Assembly (NCBI RefSeq): GCF_049808615.1
Contig: NZ_JBNCAN010000022.1
Location: 1 to 64,000, forward strand
Length of the DNA: 64,000 nucleotides
Direction: 5' to 3'
Source: Modicisalibacter sp049808615
GTDB lineage: Bacteria; Pseudomonadota; Gammaproteobacteria; Pseudomonadales; Halomonadaceae
Shown: positions 37,415 to 46,265 of the stretch, one piece after another
How the letters are laid out: each line of letters opens with the position of its first letter
How positions within the stretch are numbered: position 1 is the first letter of the stretch
The notes under the pieces: generated by a model
The model's database searches: none
Told to the model about the DNA's origin: nothing
The model's input: only the letters and a program-made list of their open reading frames with translations
Made by a program: the position numbers and the translations under genes

Positions 37415-37418
37415 TCAC

Positions 37419-38366
37419 CTAGAGTTCCATGGCGATCAACTCGCGTTGCTGCGCCTCACTCAACAAGGGGCCATAACCGGCCCGGAGATTGTCCCGCTGA
37501 TGGGTAGGCTTGCTGGTAGCCGGAATCACCGCAGTCACCGCCGGATGGCTGATGGCAAATTTGAGAAACAGCTGTGCCCAGCTCTGCGCGCCGACCTCCC
37601 CGGCCCAGCCGGGTAGGGGCTTACCCTCCACCTTCGAGAAAAGATCGCCGTCATCGAAAGCGCGGTTGATCAGGACCGCCACCCCCTTGTCCCGAGCCAA
37701 AGGAAGCACTTCCTGAGCGGCCTGGGGGGAACTGATGGAATAGTTGATCTGGATGAAGTCCAGCGGTTCCTGGCGCAGAATACGCGCCATCTCATCCAAC
37801 CCATACGGCGTGTAATGGGTTATGCCCACGTAGCGCGTCTTGCCCTTTTCCTTGAGTTCATGGGCGTAGGCAAGCTGCGTTTGCCAGTCCCGCAGGTTAT
37901 GGACCTGCAACAGTTCAACGCGATCGGTGCGCAGGGCTTCCAGGGAGCCCCGCCATTGTCGCTCCGCCGCCTCGCGGCTGTCTGCGGCGATCTTGGTCGC
38001 CAGGAAACACTGATCGCGCCAACCGCCTTCCTCAAGCAAGGCGCCAAGTATCCGATCCGCACCGGCGTAGTTCGGTGACGTATCGAACACCGTTGCGCCA
38101 CTGGCGAAGAAGATCGTCATGACTTCGCGAAGACGCTGGTATTTGTCCGAGCCGATGTCCGCCACGAAACTGCCGGAGGTGCCTGCGCCGATAACCGGGA
38201 GCTGTTCGCCGGTGCCGGGAATCGCGCGAGTACGCAGCGTTTCCGAGGGAGGCAATGCATCAGCATCGTTCTGGCCATCGGAAGCGAGCGTCGAAAAAGA
38301 CGTGCCGAATGCCAGACCGGCGCCCATCCAGAGAGAGGTAGCGAGAAAATCGCGACGTGATTGCAT
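37419..38366 (-). CDS. Tat-exported aldo/keto reductase
   Basis: A 315-residue aldo/keto reductase with a twin-arginine signal (QSRRDFLATSLWMGAGLAFG) at its N-terminus, so it is expected in the periplasm. The catalytic tetrad is visible: Asp and Tyr in FDTSPNYAG, Lys in LATKI, and His in QVHNL. Such enzymes reduce carbonyl compounds with NAD(P)H, an unusual cofactor for the periplasm. It begins the pair with the MFS-type transporter. Confidence 0.85.
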   Translation of the reverse strand: MQSRRDFLATSLWMGAGLAFGTSFSTLASDGQNDADALPPSETLRTRAIPGTGEQLPVIGAGTSGSFVADIGSDKYQRLREVMTIFFASGATVFDTSPNYAGADRILGALLEEGGWRDQCFLATKIAADSREAAERQWRGSLEALRTDRVELLQVHNLRDWQTQLAYAHELKEKGKTRYVGITHYTPYGLDEMARILRQEPLDFIQINYSISSPQAAQEVLPLARDKGVAVLINRAFDDGDLFSKVEGKPLPGWAGEVGAQSWAQLFLKFAISHPAVTAVIPATSKPTHQRDNLRAGYGPLLSEAQQRELIAMEL

Positions 38367-38510
38367 GACGTTCTACTTTCCTGCTGTCGGCAAAGATAAT
38401 ACTAGTTCTAGCCCATGCACTTTGTTGTTTCTACCATCGTCTCGAACTCGCATTGACCACGACAGTAGCCAGTAATGCTGTCTTGCAGCCTTCTTTATTC
38501 TTCGTCTTTC

Positions 38511-39071
38511 CTAACTCAGCAGCTCATTGAACTGCTTGAGCCACTGCGGATGCGCCGGCCAGGCCGGTGCGCTCACCAATTTGCCGCAGGTAATGGCTTG
38601 ATCCACGTCGATATCGGCAAAATCGCCGCCGGCCAAGGTGACGTCTGGGGCGCAGGCGGGATAGGCGGACACTCTCAGGCCTTCAAGCGAGACCGCCGCT
38701 GCCAGCAATTGGGCGCCGTGACAGATTACCGCCAGCGGCTTGTCGTACTCCATGAAGTGACGCACCAACTCGAGCACTCGTTCGTTTAGACGCAGATATT
38801 CCGGGGCACGACCACCCGGCACGACCAGGGCATCATAGTCGGCAGGATCGGTTTCCGCGAAGGTCGCGTTAAGGGTGAAGTGGTGTCCGGGCTTCTCGGT
38901 ATAGGTCTGATCGCCCTCGAAGTCGTGAATGGCAGTCTTGACGCTATCCCCCTCACGTTTCTCGGGACAGATAGCATGCACCTCGTGCCCCATGGCCTGT
39001 AGCGCCTGGAACGGCACCATGATCTCGTAATCCTCGACGAATTCACCGGCGATCAACAGTATCTTGGCCAT
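38511..39071 (-). CDS. DJ-1/PfpI-family protein
   Basis: A 186-residue class I glutamine-amidotransferase-like protein: the nucleophile Cys lies in PLAVICHGAQLLAAA and the conserved Gly loop is VVPGGRAPEYLR. The family includes glyoxalase III, deglycase and protease-like proteins. The exact activity is not clear from sequence. ATG 39071 lies after GGAGAT. It is a single gene. Confidence 0.85.
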   Translation of the reverse strand: MAKILLIAGEFVEDYEIMVPFQALQAMGHEVHAICPEKREGDSVKTAIHDFEGDQTYTEKPGHHFTLNATFAETDPADYDALVVPGGRAPEYLRLNERVLELVRHFMEYDKPLAVICHGAQLLAAAVSLEGLRVSAYPACAPDVTLAGGDFADIDVDQAITCGKLVSAPAWPAHPQWLKQFNELLS

Positions 39072-39220
39072 GGGCTATCTCCTTTTTCACGACAACGGAC
39101 AATTGACGATGATGTGTTTATCCATCCTAGTGGGCCAAAGCCCCTTGTGCACGGGAACGTTTACCACAATCGATGCGTCCTAGCGGGATGGCAACGAATA
39201 ATGTAGTTGAGGAGAAGTTA

Positions 39221-39925
39221 ATGAAACTGGCCGTGCATAGAGCACTTGCATTCGTCATTCTACTAATGGCAATTACTCAGACAGGGCTAGTTCAGGCGGC
39301 GCAAGCCCAGGCTGCGTTATCTCCTTTCGAGGCAACCTATTCGCTCGTCATCAAGGGATGGCCCGATGCACGCATCAGCCACCGACTCTCTCGCCTGGAG
39401 GATGCTTGGCAGAGCGAGATGAGTGCTTCAATCGCCACCGCGGAGGGCGATGAACTCAGTCGCTTTCGCCTTGAAGGAGATACTATCGATGCCCAGACCT
39501 ATGCCAGCGGCTACCGTTTTCTGGGCTTCGGGGAACGTTATCAGCTGAATGCCGACGAATTGAGCTCTCTACCGGATCGGCAGACAGCACTGTTCATTCT
39601 CTCGCGTCAGGCCAACAATGCGCGCTGCACTCATAGCCAAGTTGCTCCCTGTCGACTGCACTTTCTGAACTATGAAGGGGAGGAAACGATACTCAAGTAT
39701 CGAGTCGTCGGTCGTGACGAAGTCAGCCTGCCCGCCGGTACTTTTCCCCGCATTACCCTTGATGCTTGGAACCCCGACAAGCCCGATCGCCATCTGATCT
39801 TTGGCTTTCATCCGCAGATTCCAGGGCTCTTGTTGAGCCTTGAATATCAGCGTGAAGGTCAGCTGAAGAGTCGTCTCACGCTTCAGCGTCTGGCGCTTGA
39901 AACAGACAGGAATCAGCGCCCCTGA
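39221..39925 (+). CDS. DUF3108-type exported protein
   Basis: A 234-residue protein with a signal peptide (MKLAVHRALAFVILLMAITQTGLVQAAQAQA) and a beta-rich body with RYQLNADELSS and FGFHPQIPGLLLSLEYQREG, similar to DUF3108. The family is periplasmic and of unknown function. GAGGAGAA precedes ATG 39221. Confidence 0.72.
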   Translation: MKLAVHRALAFVILLMAITQTGLVQAAQAQAALSPFEATYSLVIKGWPDARISHRLSRLEDAWQSEMSASIATAEGDELSRFRLEGDTIDAQTYASGYRFLGFGERYQLNADELSSLPDRQTALFILSRQANNARCTHSQVAPCRLHFLNYEGEETILKYRVVGRDEVSLPAGTFPRITLDAWNPDKPDRHLIFGFHPQIPGLLLSLEYQREGQLKSRLTLQRLALETDRNQRP

Positions 39926-40006
39926 TGGGGTATCAGCGAAACTCACTTACGAGTCGATGCGCTAACCGCTAAAGTAGACCGCCATATTCGCTATTGGAAC
40001 ATCTCG

Positions 40007-40933
40007 ATGCTGGCTGGTCTGTTGCTAATTTTACTTCCCCTGATTCTGGGTTACCTGGTGCCGGTACGCGACAAGCGCGTTCTGGCGCTCATCAATCACG
40101 GCGTCAATCTATCCGTTTATGTGATCCTGGCCCTGATGGGCATCAGCCTGACCGGACTCGATAACCTCGGTGGCCAATTGACCCGGATGGGCGGTCAGGC
40201 ACTCCTGCTGTTTGCGATCATCACCCCCATCAACCTGGCTGCGCTATGGTGGCTGTCCCGGCGCAGCCGACTACGCGCGGGCACCTCCCCGGTAGTCAAG
40301 GATGCCCCTACCAGCAAGCTGGCGGCCATGGCCGGCTCGCTTGCTCTAGCGGGTGTGGTAGCACTGGGTGTGGTGGTCGGTGTGCTGTTGGGCAGCCTGG
40401 GCTGGACGTCGGTGGCGGCGTTGGCCGAACAGCTAGCCGAATGGGTGCTCTATGTGCTGCTGGCACTGATCGGTTGTCAGCTGCGTAATTCCGGCATGAG
40501 CCTGAAACAGATTCTGCTCAATCGCCACGGTCTGGCAATCGCCATCACGGTAGCGGCCAGCTCCCTTATCGCCGGGCTGCTGGCTGCTCCGCTACTCGAT
40601 TTGCGTTGGAATGAAGGTCTGGCGATGGCCGCCGGGTTCGGCTGGTATTCTCTGTCCGGCATCCTGATCGGCGATCAGCTAGGGCCAGTATTGGGAGGAG
40701 CAGCCTTCTTCAACGATCTGGCCCGGGAGCTGCTGGCCTTCCTATTGATACCGCTGGTCATTCACCGCGCCACGCCACTGGCGATCGGCTACGGCGGCGC
40801 CACCTCGATGGACTTCACCCTCCCGGTCATCCAGCAACACGGCGGCATCGCCTGCGTGCCTATTGCGGTGGTCAGCGGCTTCATCCTGTCGTTGTTGTCG
40901 CCGCCGCTGATCCTGTTTCTTCTTTCGTTATAG
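40007..40933 (+). CDS. lysO: LysO-type lysine exporter (DUF340)
   Basis: A 308-residue inner-membrane protein with about eight helices, matching the LysO/YbjE family (LLILLPLILGYLVPVRDKRVLALIN, GFGWYSLSGILIGDQLGPVLGGAAFFNDL). LysO exports L-lysine in Escherichia coli. It converges with a chemoreceptor gene; seven bases separate them, without a terminator. Confidence 0.87.
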   Translation: MLAGLLLILLPLILGYLVPVRDKRVLALINHGVNLSVYVILALMGISLTGLDNLGGQLTRMGGQALLLFAIITPINLAALWWLSRRSRLRAGTSPVVKDAPTSKLAAMAGSLALAGVVALGVVVGVLLGSLGWTSVAALAEQLAEWVLYVLLALIGCQLRNSGMSLKQILLNRHGLAIAITVAASSLIAGLLAAPLLDLRWNEGLAMAAGFGWYSLSGILIGDQLGPVLGGAAFFNDLARELLAFLLIPLVIHRATPLAIGYGGATSMDFTLPVIQQHGGIACVPIAVVSGFILSLLSPPLILFLLSL

Positions 40934-40940
40934 GCCTGTA

Positions 40941-42929
40941 TCAGTAAGCCGCACAGGGCTCGTGACCTGCCGGTGCGGGCAACTGACCGGCCCGCTGCGC
41001 GACTGCCTGCGCCGCATCAGCACTGACCTTGAACTGCTCGATGACACCCGCCATCTCCTCGGACTGTTCATCCAGCGACTTGCTCGCCGCCGCCATCTGC
41101 TCCACCAGGGCGGCGTTTTGCTGAGTCACCTCCTCGAGCTGCGACATGGCCTGATTGATTTGCTCGATCCCTGAAGATTGCTCGGTGCTTGCGGCGGTAA
41201 TATCGCTGACCAGATCGGCCATCTTCTTCATCTGTCCAGCGATGGTTTCCAGGATATTACTGCTGTTGGTGACCAGTGCCTCGCCTTCGTTGATGTTGTT
41301 GACGTTGTTCTCGATCAGTTGACGAATCTGGTTGGCTTCTTCGGCGCTGCGACTGGCCAGATTGCGCACCTCGGAAGCGACCACCGCGAAGCCACGCCCA
41401 TGCTCACCGGCACGCGCTGCTTCGACGGAGGCATTCAAGGCCAGCAGATTGGTCTGGAACGCAATGCTGTCGATCGCCTTGATGATGGAGGTGACCTGCT
41501 GGTTCGATTCGTGAATCTTGGTCATCGCCTGGCGTGCCTGACCGGCTACTTCGCTGGCCTGATGCGCCTGACCGGTGACTTCTGTAGACATGCTCTGAGC
41601 CTGGCGGGCATTGTCGGCGGTCTGGTGCACGGTCGACGTGATCTGCTCCATGCTGGCGGCGGTTTCCACCAGGGAGGCAGATTGTTCCTCGGTACGCTGG
41701 GCCAGATCCTGGTTACCCATGGCGATTTCACCACTGGCGACCTTCACCGACATCGCGCCCTGCTTGACGTTGGCCACCAGTTGCTCGGTCGTGGCCGTGG
41801 AGTCATTGAAGGCTTGATAAAGCTGGGACAGCTCATCGCTACCCGCTACGTCGAGGCGCTGGGTCAGATCGCCGCCACGATTGAGAATGTCCTGTAGTGC
41901 ACGCTTGAGGGGCACTACGATGCTGCGCACGATGGCAAACGCCAAAAAGATTGCCAGGCCTGCGGCCAGCGCTGCAATGACAACGTATTGTATCAGCGCA
42001 TTACGTGCCCGCTGATACAAGGTTGCCGTGGTAGTCAGTATGTCTTCGGATACGGCATCCTCAATGCCCTTGAGCCGGCCAAGCTTGACGGTCTGCCACT
42101 CGAACCATTGCTGCGGATCGACATCGAATCCACCTTCGGCGGCTCGCTCGATCACCAGTTCGCGAAGACCCTGGACTCGCTCGATTTCGGGACCCGCCAA
42201 GCCTTCATCGAGACGCGCGACCATGGCATCCTCTGCCAGGGCTCGGAAGCTCTGAAGGAAGGCCGCTTCCTTGCCGATCAAGGTCATGAAACGTTGATAC
42301 AGGACCGGACTGATCTGGTCAGCGCCGAACGCATTGGAGAGCAGAGCCCGCTCGATACCCGCCAGGTCCTTGGCTTCCAGCAGGCTATAATAGGCATCGA
42401 GACGCCGGGAGACGCTGGCCTCCTGAGTGATGTGACTCATTTGGGCAACGAGATTCATCAGCTCGCTGTTGATGCCGGTGTAATGGCCGAGGGCTTCGCT
42501 GGTGGATATCGACAGGGCATTCACCCGCTGACGAATCTGGGATGTTGCGTCCAATAGCTCGCCTACCGTTGCAATCCGTGTGGCGAACTCGCCCTGGAGA
42601 ATATCGCCATCCAGTTTGTTCAGATGCGTCTGAAATGCTCCGACCTGAAGATCGGTCGCCTTGCGCTGCTCGGGTAGCTTGTCCTGAAAGTTGCGTCCCT
42701 GACTGCCTAGAAACCCTGCGGTCATGCCTCGTTCACGCTGCAGTTGGTGGATCAGATTGCCGCCCTGCTGGGCCAAGCCCGTAAGCGCTTGTAATTCAGA
42801 CATGACGCTAGTCGTTCGCTGACGCTCGACGATACCGGTAATGGCGAAATAGGCCAGGGCCAGCAATGGCAGCGCCAAAACGAGCAGGAACTTCCTGCTC
42901 ATGGGAATTCGGTGCAACAGGTGATTCAT
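40941..42929 (-). CDS. Chemoreceptor with nitrate/nitrite-sensing (NIT) domain
   Basis: A 662-residue methyl-accepting chemotaxis protein. The first membrane helix (about 14-31) is followed by a long NIT domain (QQGGNLIHQLQRERGMTAGFLGSQGRNF), a helical all-alpha sensor of nitrate or nitrite in characterised members. Then come the second membrane helix (about 318-342), HAMP, and the signalling domain with SIAFQTNLLALNASVEAARAGEHG. The end (PAGHEPCAAY) lacks a CheR pentapeptide. ATG 42929 has GAGG seven bases upstream. It points to taxis towards nitrogen oxyanions; that ligand is an inference from the domain. Confidence 0.88.
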   Translation of the reverse strand: MNHLLHRIPMSRKFLLVLALPLLALAYFAITGIVERQRTTSVMSELQALTGLAQQGGNLIHQLQRERGMTAGFLGSQGRNFQDKLPEQRKATDLQVGAFQTHLNKLDGDILQGEFATRIATVGELLDATSQIRQRVNALSISTSEALGHYTGINSELMNLVAQMSHITQEASVSRRLDAYYSLLEAKDLAGIERALLSNAFGADQISPVLYQRFMTLIGKEAAFLQSFRALAEDAMVARLDEGLAGPEIERVQGLRELVIERAAEGGFDVDPQQWFEWQTVKLGRLKGIEDAVSEDILTTTATLYQRARNALIQYVVIAALAAGLAIFLAFAIVRSIVVPLKRALQDILNRGGDLTQRLDVAGSDELSQLYQAFNDSTATTEQLVANVKQGAMSVKVASGEIAMGNQDLAQRTEEQSASLVETAASMEQITSTVHQTADNARQAQSMSTEVTGQAHQASEVAGQARQAMTKIHESNQQVTSIIKAIDSIAFQTNLLALNASVEAARAGEHGRGFAVVASEVRNLASRSAEEANQIRQLIENNVNNINEGEALVTNSSNILETIAGQMKKMADLVSDITAASTEQSSGIEQINQAMSQLEEVTQQNAALVEQMAAASKSLDEQSEEMAGVIEQFKVSADAAQAVAQRAGQLPAPAGHEPCAAY

Positions 42930-43185
42930 CGTAAGCCTCGGGATCAAAAGAGATTGTTGAGAAAGGCGATTCTGCTTGTGTCACAAACACAATCCACATG
43001 CTCTTCTTCTCTATATCGACGCCCCCTCGAGGCTCTTGAGTGCGCTATCAGATGATTTTGATCAATAATGACTAGAGTCAAGTCATGGACTCGCGAAAGA
43101 CGCTTGCGCCTTGCTTACACAATTCACGGCCCATAGTGGTCGCCCCCAGTGGTACGCTAAGCCATCTTGTTCTGGAGATGTCGTG

Positions 43186-44667
43186 ATGCGTTTTCACCGC
43201 CCAGCCATCTCCCGTTTGGGCGTCAAGCTGTTTGCCATCATTCTGGTCGTCAACGTGGCGATCTCGGGTCTTGTCTTCGTGGGTGTCTCGCGCAGTCTCG
43301 ATCAGGGATTCATCGACTATCTGGAAAATACGCAGATCAATCGTGCGCAGACACTCGCCGATACCCTCGGGGAGCGATGGTCCCGGCGGGAAAGCTGGCA
43401 ATGGTTACGCGAAGATGCCCGCGCCTGGGAAGACCTGGTACAACAGCTTCTTTGGCCCGGTTACAGTGAACCGCCTCAAAGCGTGGAAGGCAGCTTGGGC
43501 GATGCACGGGATTTCGTATTGCACGATGCGGGCAATCTACCGGTCATCGGCCTGGCGCCTCGGGGCGACAAGGACGATCCGGTCGTTCTCAACTGGCTGC
43601 CCATCGAGTACGAGGGAGAACGGGTGGGCACTCTGGGTTACCGCGCGCCCTATCAACTCATGGCGGACATGGACCGGCTCTTCCTGTCGCGTCAGCAGCG
43701 CAACCTGGCCGTTATCATAGCGTCCCTCGTGCTGGCTTCATTATTGCTGGCAGGCGGCCTTGGCTGGTGGCTTGGGCGGCGTATGCGCAGCATGACGATC
43801 GCTGCCCGCCGCTTGAGTGGTGGTGACTACAGCATGCGTTTGAGTGAGCGCGGCCAGGATGAGCTCTCGCGGCTGGCGAGGGATTTCAATGGCCTGGCGG
43901 TGACACTGGAAGCCAATCGTGCTGCGCGTCAACGGTGGGTAGCGGATATCGCCCATGAGTTACGCACCCCGCTGGCCGTGCTCAGAGGAGAGATCGAAGC
44001 CCTGCAGGATGGCATTCGCCCCTTGAACGAAGACAGCTTACACTCGCTGTCCCAAGAAGTGGGTCAGCTAGAATGGCTGATAAGGGATCTGCGCTTGCTT
44101 GCTCAAAGCGACGCCGGCTCCCTGGACGTACATCTTGAAACTATCGATCTTGCTGCCGTCCTCAAGGAGCGACTGGAGGAATCCCAAGGCTGGCTTGAAA
44201 GCGCCAATATCACCCTGGAAACCGCGATTGCCGGCCCCGCGTTCGTGCAGGGTGATCCGAAGCGTTTGCGTCAACTCTGGAACAATTTGCTGACCAACAC
44301 CCGCGCCTATACTGACGCACCAGGACGCTTGAAGGTTAGTCTTTCATTGGTGGACAATCAGGCTCGAGTGATCTGGGAAGACAGCGCCCCAGGCGTCGAT
44401 TCTGCGGAGTTACCGCGCTTGACCGAGCGTCTTTATCGCGTTGATGCTTCGCGCAACCGGCGTCGTGGCGGTAGTGGATTGGGGCTTTCGATTGCGGCGG
44501 CTCTGGTGCAGGCTCACAACGGTCATTGGCAGGCATCGCATTCGCCTCTCGGGGGTGTACGCTGGACGCTGACGCTGCCTTTGGCTGAACGGTTGATCAC
44601 TGACCTTGCGTTGACCAAACCAGAGCCGGTAACACTGTCGCCGGCCAAACATGGGACGAAGATATGA
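43186..44667 (+). CDS. baeS: Sensor histidine kinase, BaeS-like
   Basis: A 493-residue inner-membrane kinase: helix 1 (about 12-33), a 135-residue periplasmic domain, helix 2 (about 172-194), HAMP, the phosphoacceptor His (residue 257) in VADIAHELRTPLAV, and the ATPase boxes NNLLTNTRAYT and RRRGGSGLGLSIAAALV. The response-regulator gene overlaps it by four bases. BaeS senses envelope damage and toxic compounds. The identity as BaeS rests mainly on the partner regulator. Confidence 0.85.
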   Translation: MRFHRPAISRLGVKLFAIILVVNVAISGLVFVGVSRSLDQGFIDYLENTQINRAQTLADTLGERWSRRESWQWLREDARAWEDLVQQLLWPGYSEPPQSVEGSLGDARDFVLHDAGNLPVIGLAPRGDKDDPVVLNWLPIEYEGERVGTLGYRAPYQLMADMDRLFLSRQQRNLAVIIASLVLASLLLAGGLGWWLGRRMRSMTIAARRLSGGDYSMRLSERGQDELSRLARDFNGLAVTLEANRAARQRWVADIAHELRTPLAVLRGEIEALQDGIRPLNEDSLHSLSQEVGQLEWLIRDLRLLAQSDAGSLDVHLETIDLAAVLKERLEESQGWLESANITLETAIAGPAFVQGDPKRLRQLWNNLLTNTRAYTDAPGRLKVSLSLVDNQARVIWEDSAPGVDSAELPRLTERLYRVDASRNRRRGGSGLGLSIAAALVQAHNGHWQASHSPLGGVRWTLTLPLAERLITDLALTKPEPVTLSPAKHGTKI

Positions 44668-45362
44668 GCGAGTCCATTCTGATCGTTGAGGACGAGATCA
44701 AGATTGCCAAGCTGATTGCCGACTATCTGGGTGCTAGTGGCTACACCACGTACCACCTGGAACATGGCAACGATGTTCTCCCTTGGCTCCAGGATCGCCC
44801 CACCCATGCGCTGCCTTCTCTGGTGCTGCTCGACCTTATGCTACCGGGCACCGACGGCCTGACCCTGTGCCGCCAGATTCATGATCATTGGCCTAGTCTA
44901 CCCGTCATCATGCTGACCGCACGAGTCGAAGAAGTCGATCGACTTTTGGGACTGGAGCTGGGGGCTGATGACTATATCTGCAAGCCCTTCAGCCCGCGGG
45001 AAGTCGTTGCTCGAGTCAGGGCCGTTCTGCGTCGCGCCCAAAGCAGACAAGCAAGTGATGATGTCGCGGTCAATCAACTGGTGCTGGATGAAGAAGGCTG
45101 GCGAGCCTTGGCGGATGGCAAGGACATCGAGCTGACCGCCGTCGAATTTCAACTACTCAAGGTGATGATGAGTGCGCCGGGACGCATTTTCTCCAGAGAA
45201 CAACTGATGGATCATATGTACCGCGACCATCGCATCGTCTCCGAGCGCACCGTCGACAGTCATATCAAGAAGCTGCGCCGCAAGATCGCCGATGCCTGGC
45301 CGGAGCGCGAGATCATCCGCTCGGTCTACGGCGTCGGCTATAAGTATCAACCCGAGGAATGA
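44664..45362 (+). CDS. baeR: OmpR-family response regulator, BaeR-like
   Basis: A 232-residue response regulator: VEDEIKIAKLIADYL, the phosphoacceptor Asp in LVLLDLMLPGTDGLTLCRQI, and a BaeR-like GADDYICKPFSPREVVARVRAVLRR. The C-terminal winged helix has YRDHRIVSERTVDSHIKKLRRKI. It is translationally coupled to the kinase. BaeR usually activates efflux and envelope-stress genes; none of the classic targets is adjacent. Confidence 0.88.
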   Translation: MSESILIVEDEIKIAKLIADYLGASGYTTYHLEHGNDVLPWLQDRPTHALPSLVLLDLMLPGTDGLTLCRQIHDHWPSLPVIMLTARVEEVDRLLGLELGADDYICKPFSPREVVARVRAVLRRAQSRQASDDVAVNQLVLDEEGWRALADGKDIELTAVEFQLLKVMMSAPGRIFSREQLMDHMYRDHRIVSERTVDSHIKKLRRKIADAWPEREIIRSVYGVGYKYQPEE

Positions 45363-45391
45363 ACCGCCCTGTCCTGCGCGAGCACCTCCGG

Positions 45392-46147
45392 TCATTCGAC
45401 GTCATCCTGAGCGCTCGTCTCGACGGCGCCCCGCTGCTGTAGCCAACGCGCGATCAGCCAGCATAATGATGCCCATACCGCCCCGGCAGTCCAGCCGGCA
45501 AGCACATCGGTCGGCCAGTGCACGCCCATATAAACACGGCTAATGCCCACCAGCACGGTCACCAGCAATGCCGCCAGTAATAGATAGGCTTTCAGACGCC
45601 GCCGGGGCTGGATACGAATGAGCAAGGCGGCCAATGTCAGATAGGTCACCGCCGCCATCATCGAGTGGCCACTGGGAAAGCTGGCGGTATAGACGATAGA
45701 ACCGTGAGAGACCAAATCCGGTCGCGGTCGATCGAAAAGCAGCTTGAGCAGCGTACTCGCCAGCAGTCCCCCGCCCACGGATGTCAGCAGAAATATCGAC
45801 GCACGGTAGTAGCGGGACAGCAGTAGATAACCAAAGGTGATCAAGGTGATGAAGACCAGCACTCCGACACCGCCCAGTGCCGTGAAATCGCGCCCCAGTT
45901 CCTCGATCCATCCCGGTCCGAGCGGGTCGGCGAGATCACCGGGAGTACGAAAGGCCAGCAGGATTCGTTCATCGAGAGGGCGCGTCTCGCCTTCCATGAC
46001 CGTGTCCGCCAGCTCGATGAATCCCCATATTCCGGCAAACAGTACCACGGCACTCAAGAGGATCGAGAATTCGTAGCGTCCCAGCCAGGAGAGAAAGACA
46101 ACGGGGCGCCGACTCAACCGGCGGCACTTTTCCAGTAGGCGGGGCAT
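45392..46147 (-). CDS. PAP2-family lipid/undecaprenyl phosphatase
   Basis: A 251-residue membrane protein with the three phosphatase motifs of the PAP2 family in order: LLFDRPRPDL, SFPSGHSMMA and GISRVYMGVHWPTDVLAG. The His residues of the second and third motifs form the phospho-enzyme. The likely substrate is a lipid phosphate such as undecaprenyl pyrophosphate or phosphatidate. It lies next to a peptidoglycan carboxypeptidase gene, which suits an undecaprenyl role but does not prove it. Confidence 0.88.
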   Translation of the reverse strand: MPRLLEKCRRLSRRPVVFLSWLGRYEFSILLSAVVLFAGIWGFIELADTVMEGETRPLDERILLAFRTPGDLADPLGPGWIEELGRDFTALGGVGVLVFITLITFGYLLLSRYYRASIFLLTSVGGGLLASTLLKLLFDRPRPDLVSHGSIVYTASFPSGHSMMAAVTYLTLAALLIRIQPRRRLKAYLLLAALLVTVLVGISRVYMGVHWPTDVLAGWTAGAVWASLCWLIARWLQQRGAVETSAQDDVE

Positions 46148-46265
46148 GGGGCATCACTCCTTGATGTATCCATGAAACACGCCCTTGCCGTTACCGGCAA
46201 GGACGTGCATTGACTGTGTTTCGCGAATTAGCGCGCTTCAAGATGGGCAGGGGGCGAGCACTCTC

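Noticed and set aside
42930..43120. A sigma-28-type promoter for the NIT-domain chemoreceptor
   Set aside because: Only a weak -10-like GTCGATAT was seen on the minus strand and its -35 half matches poorly.
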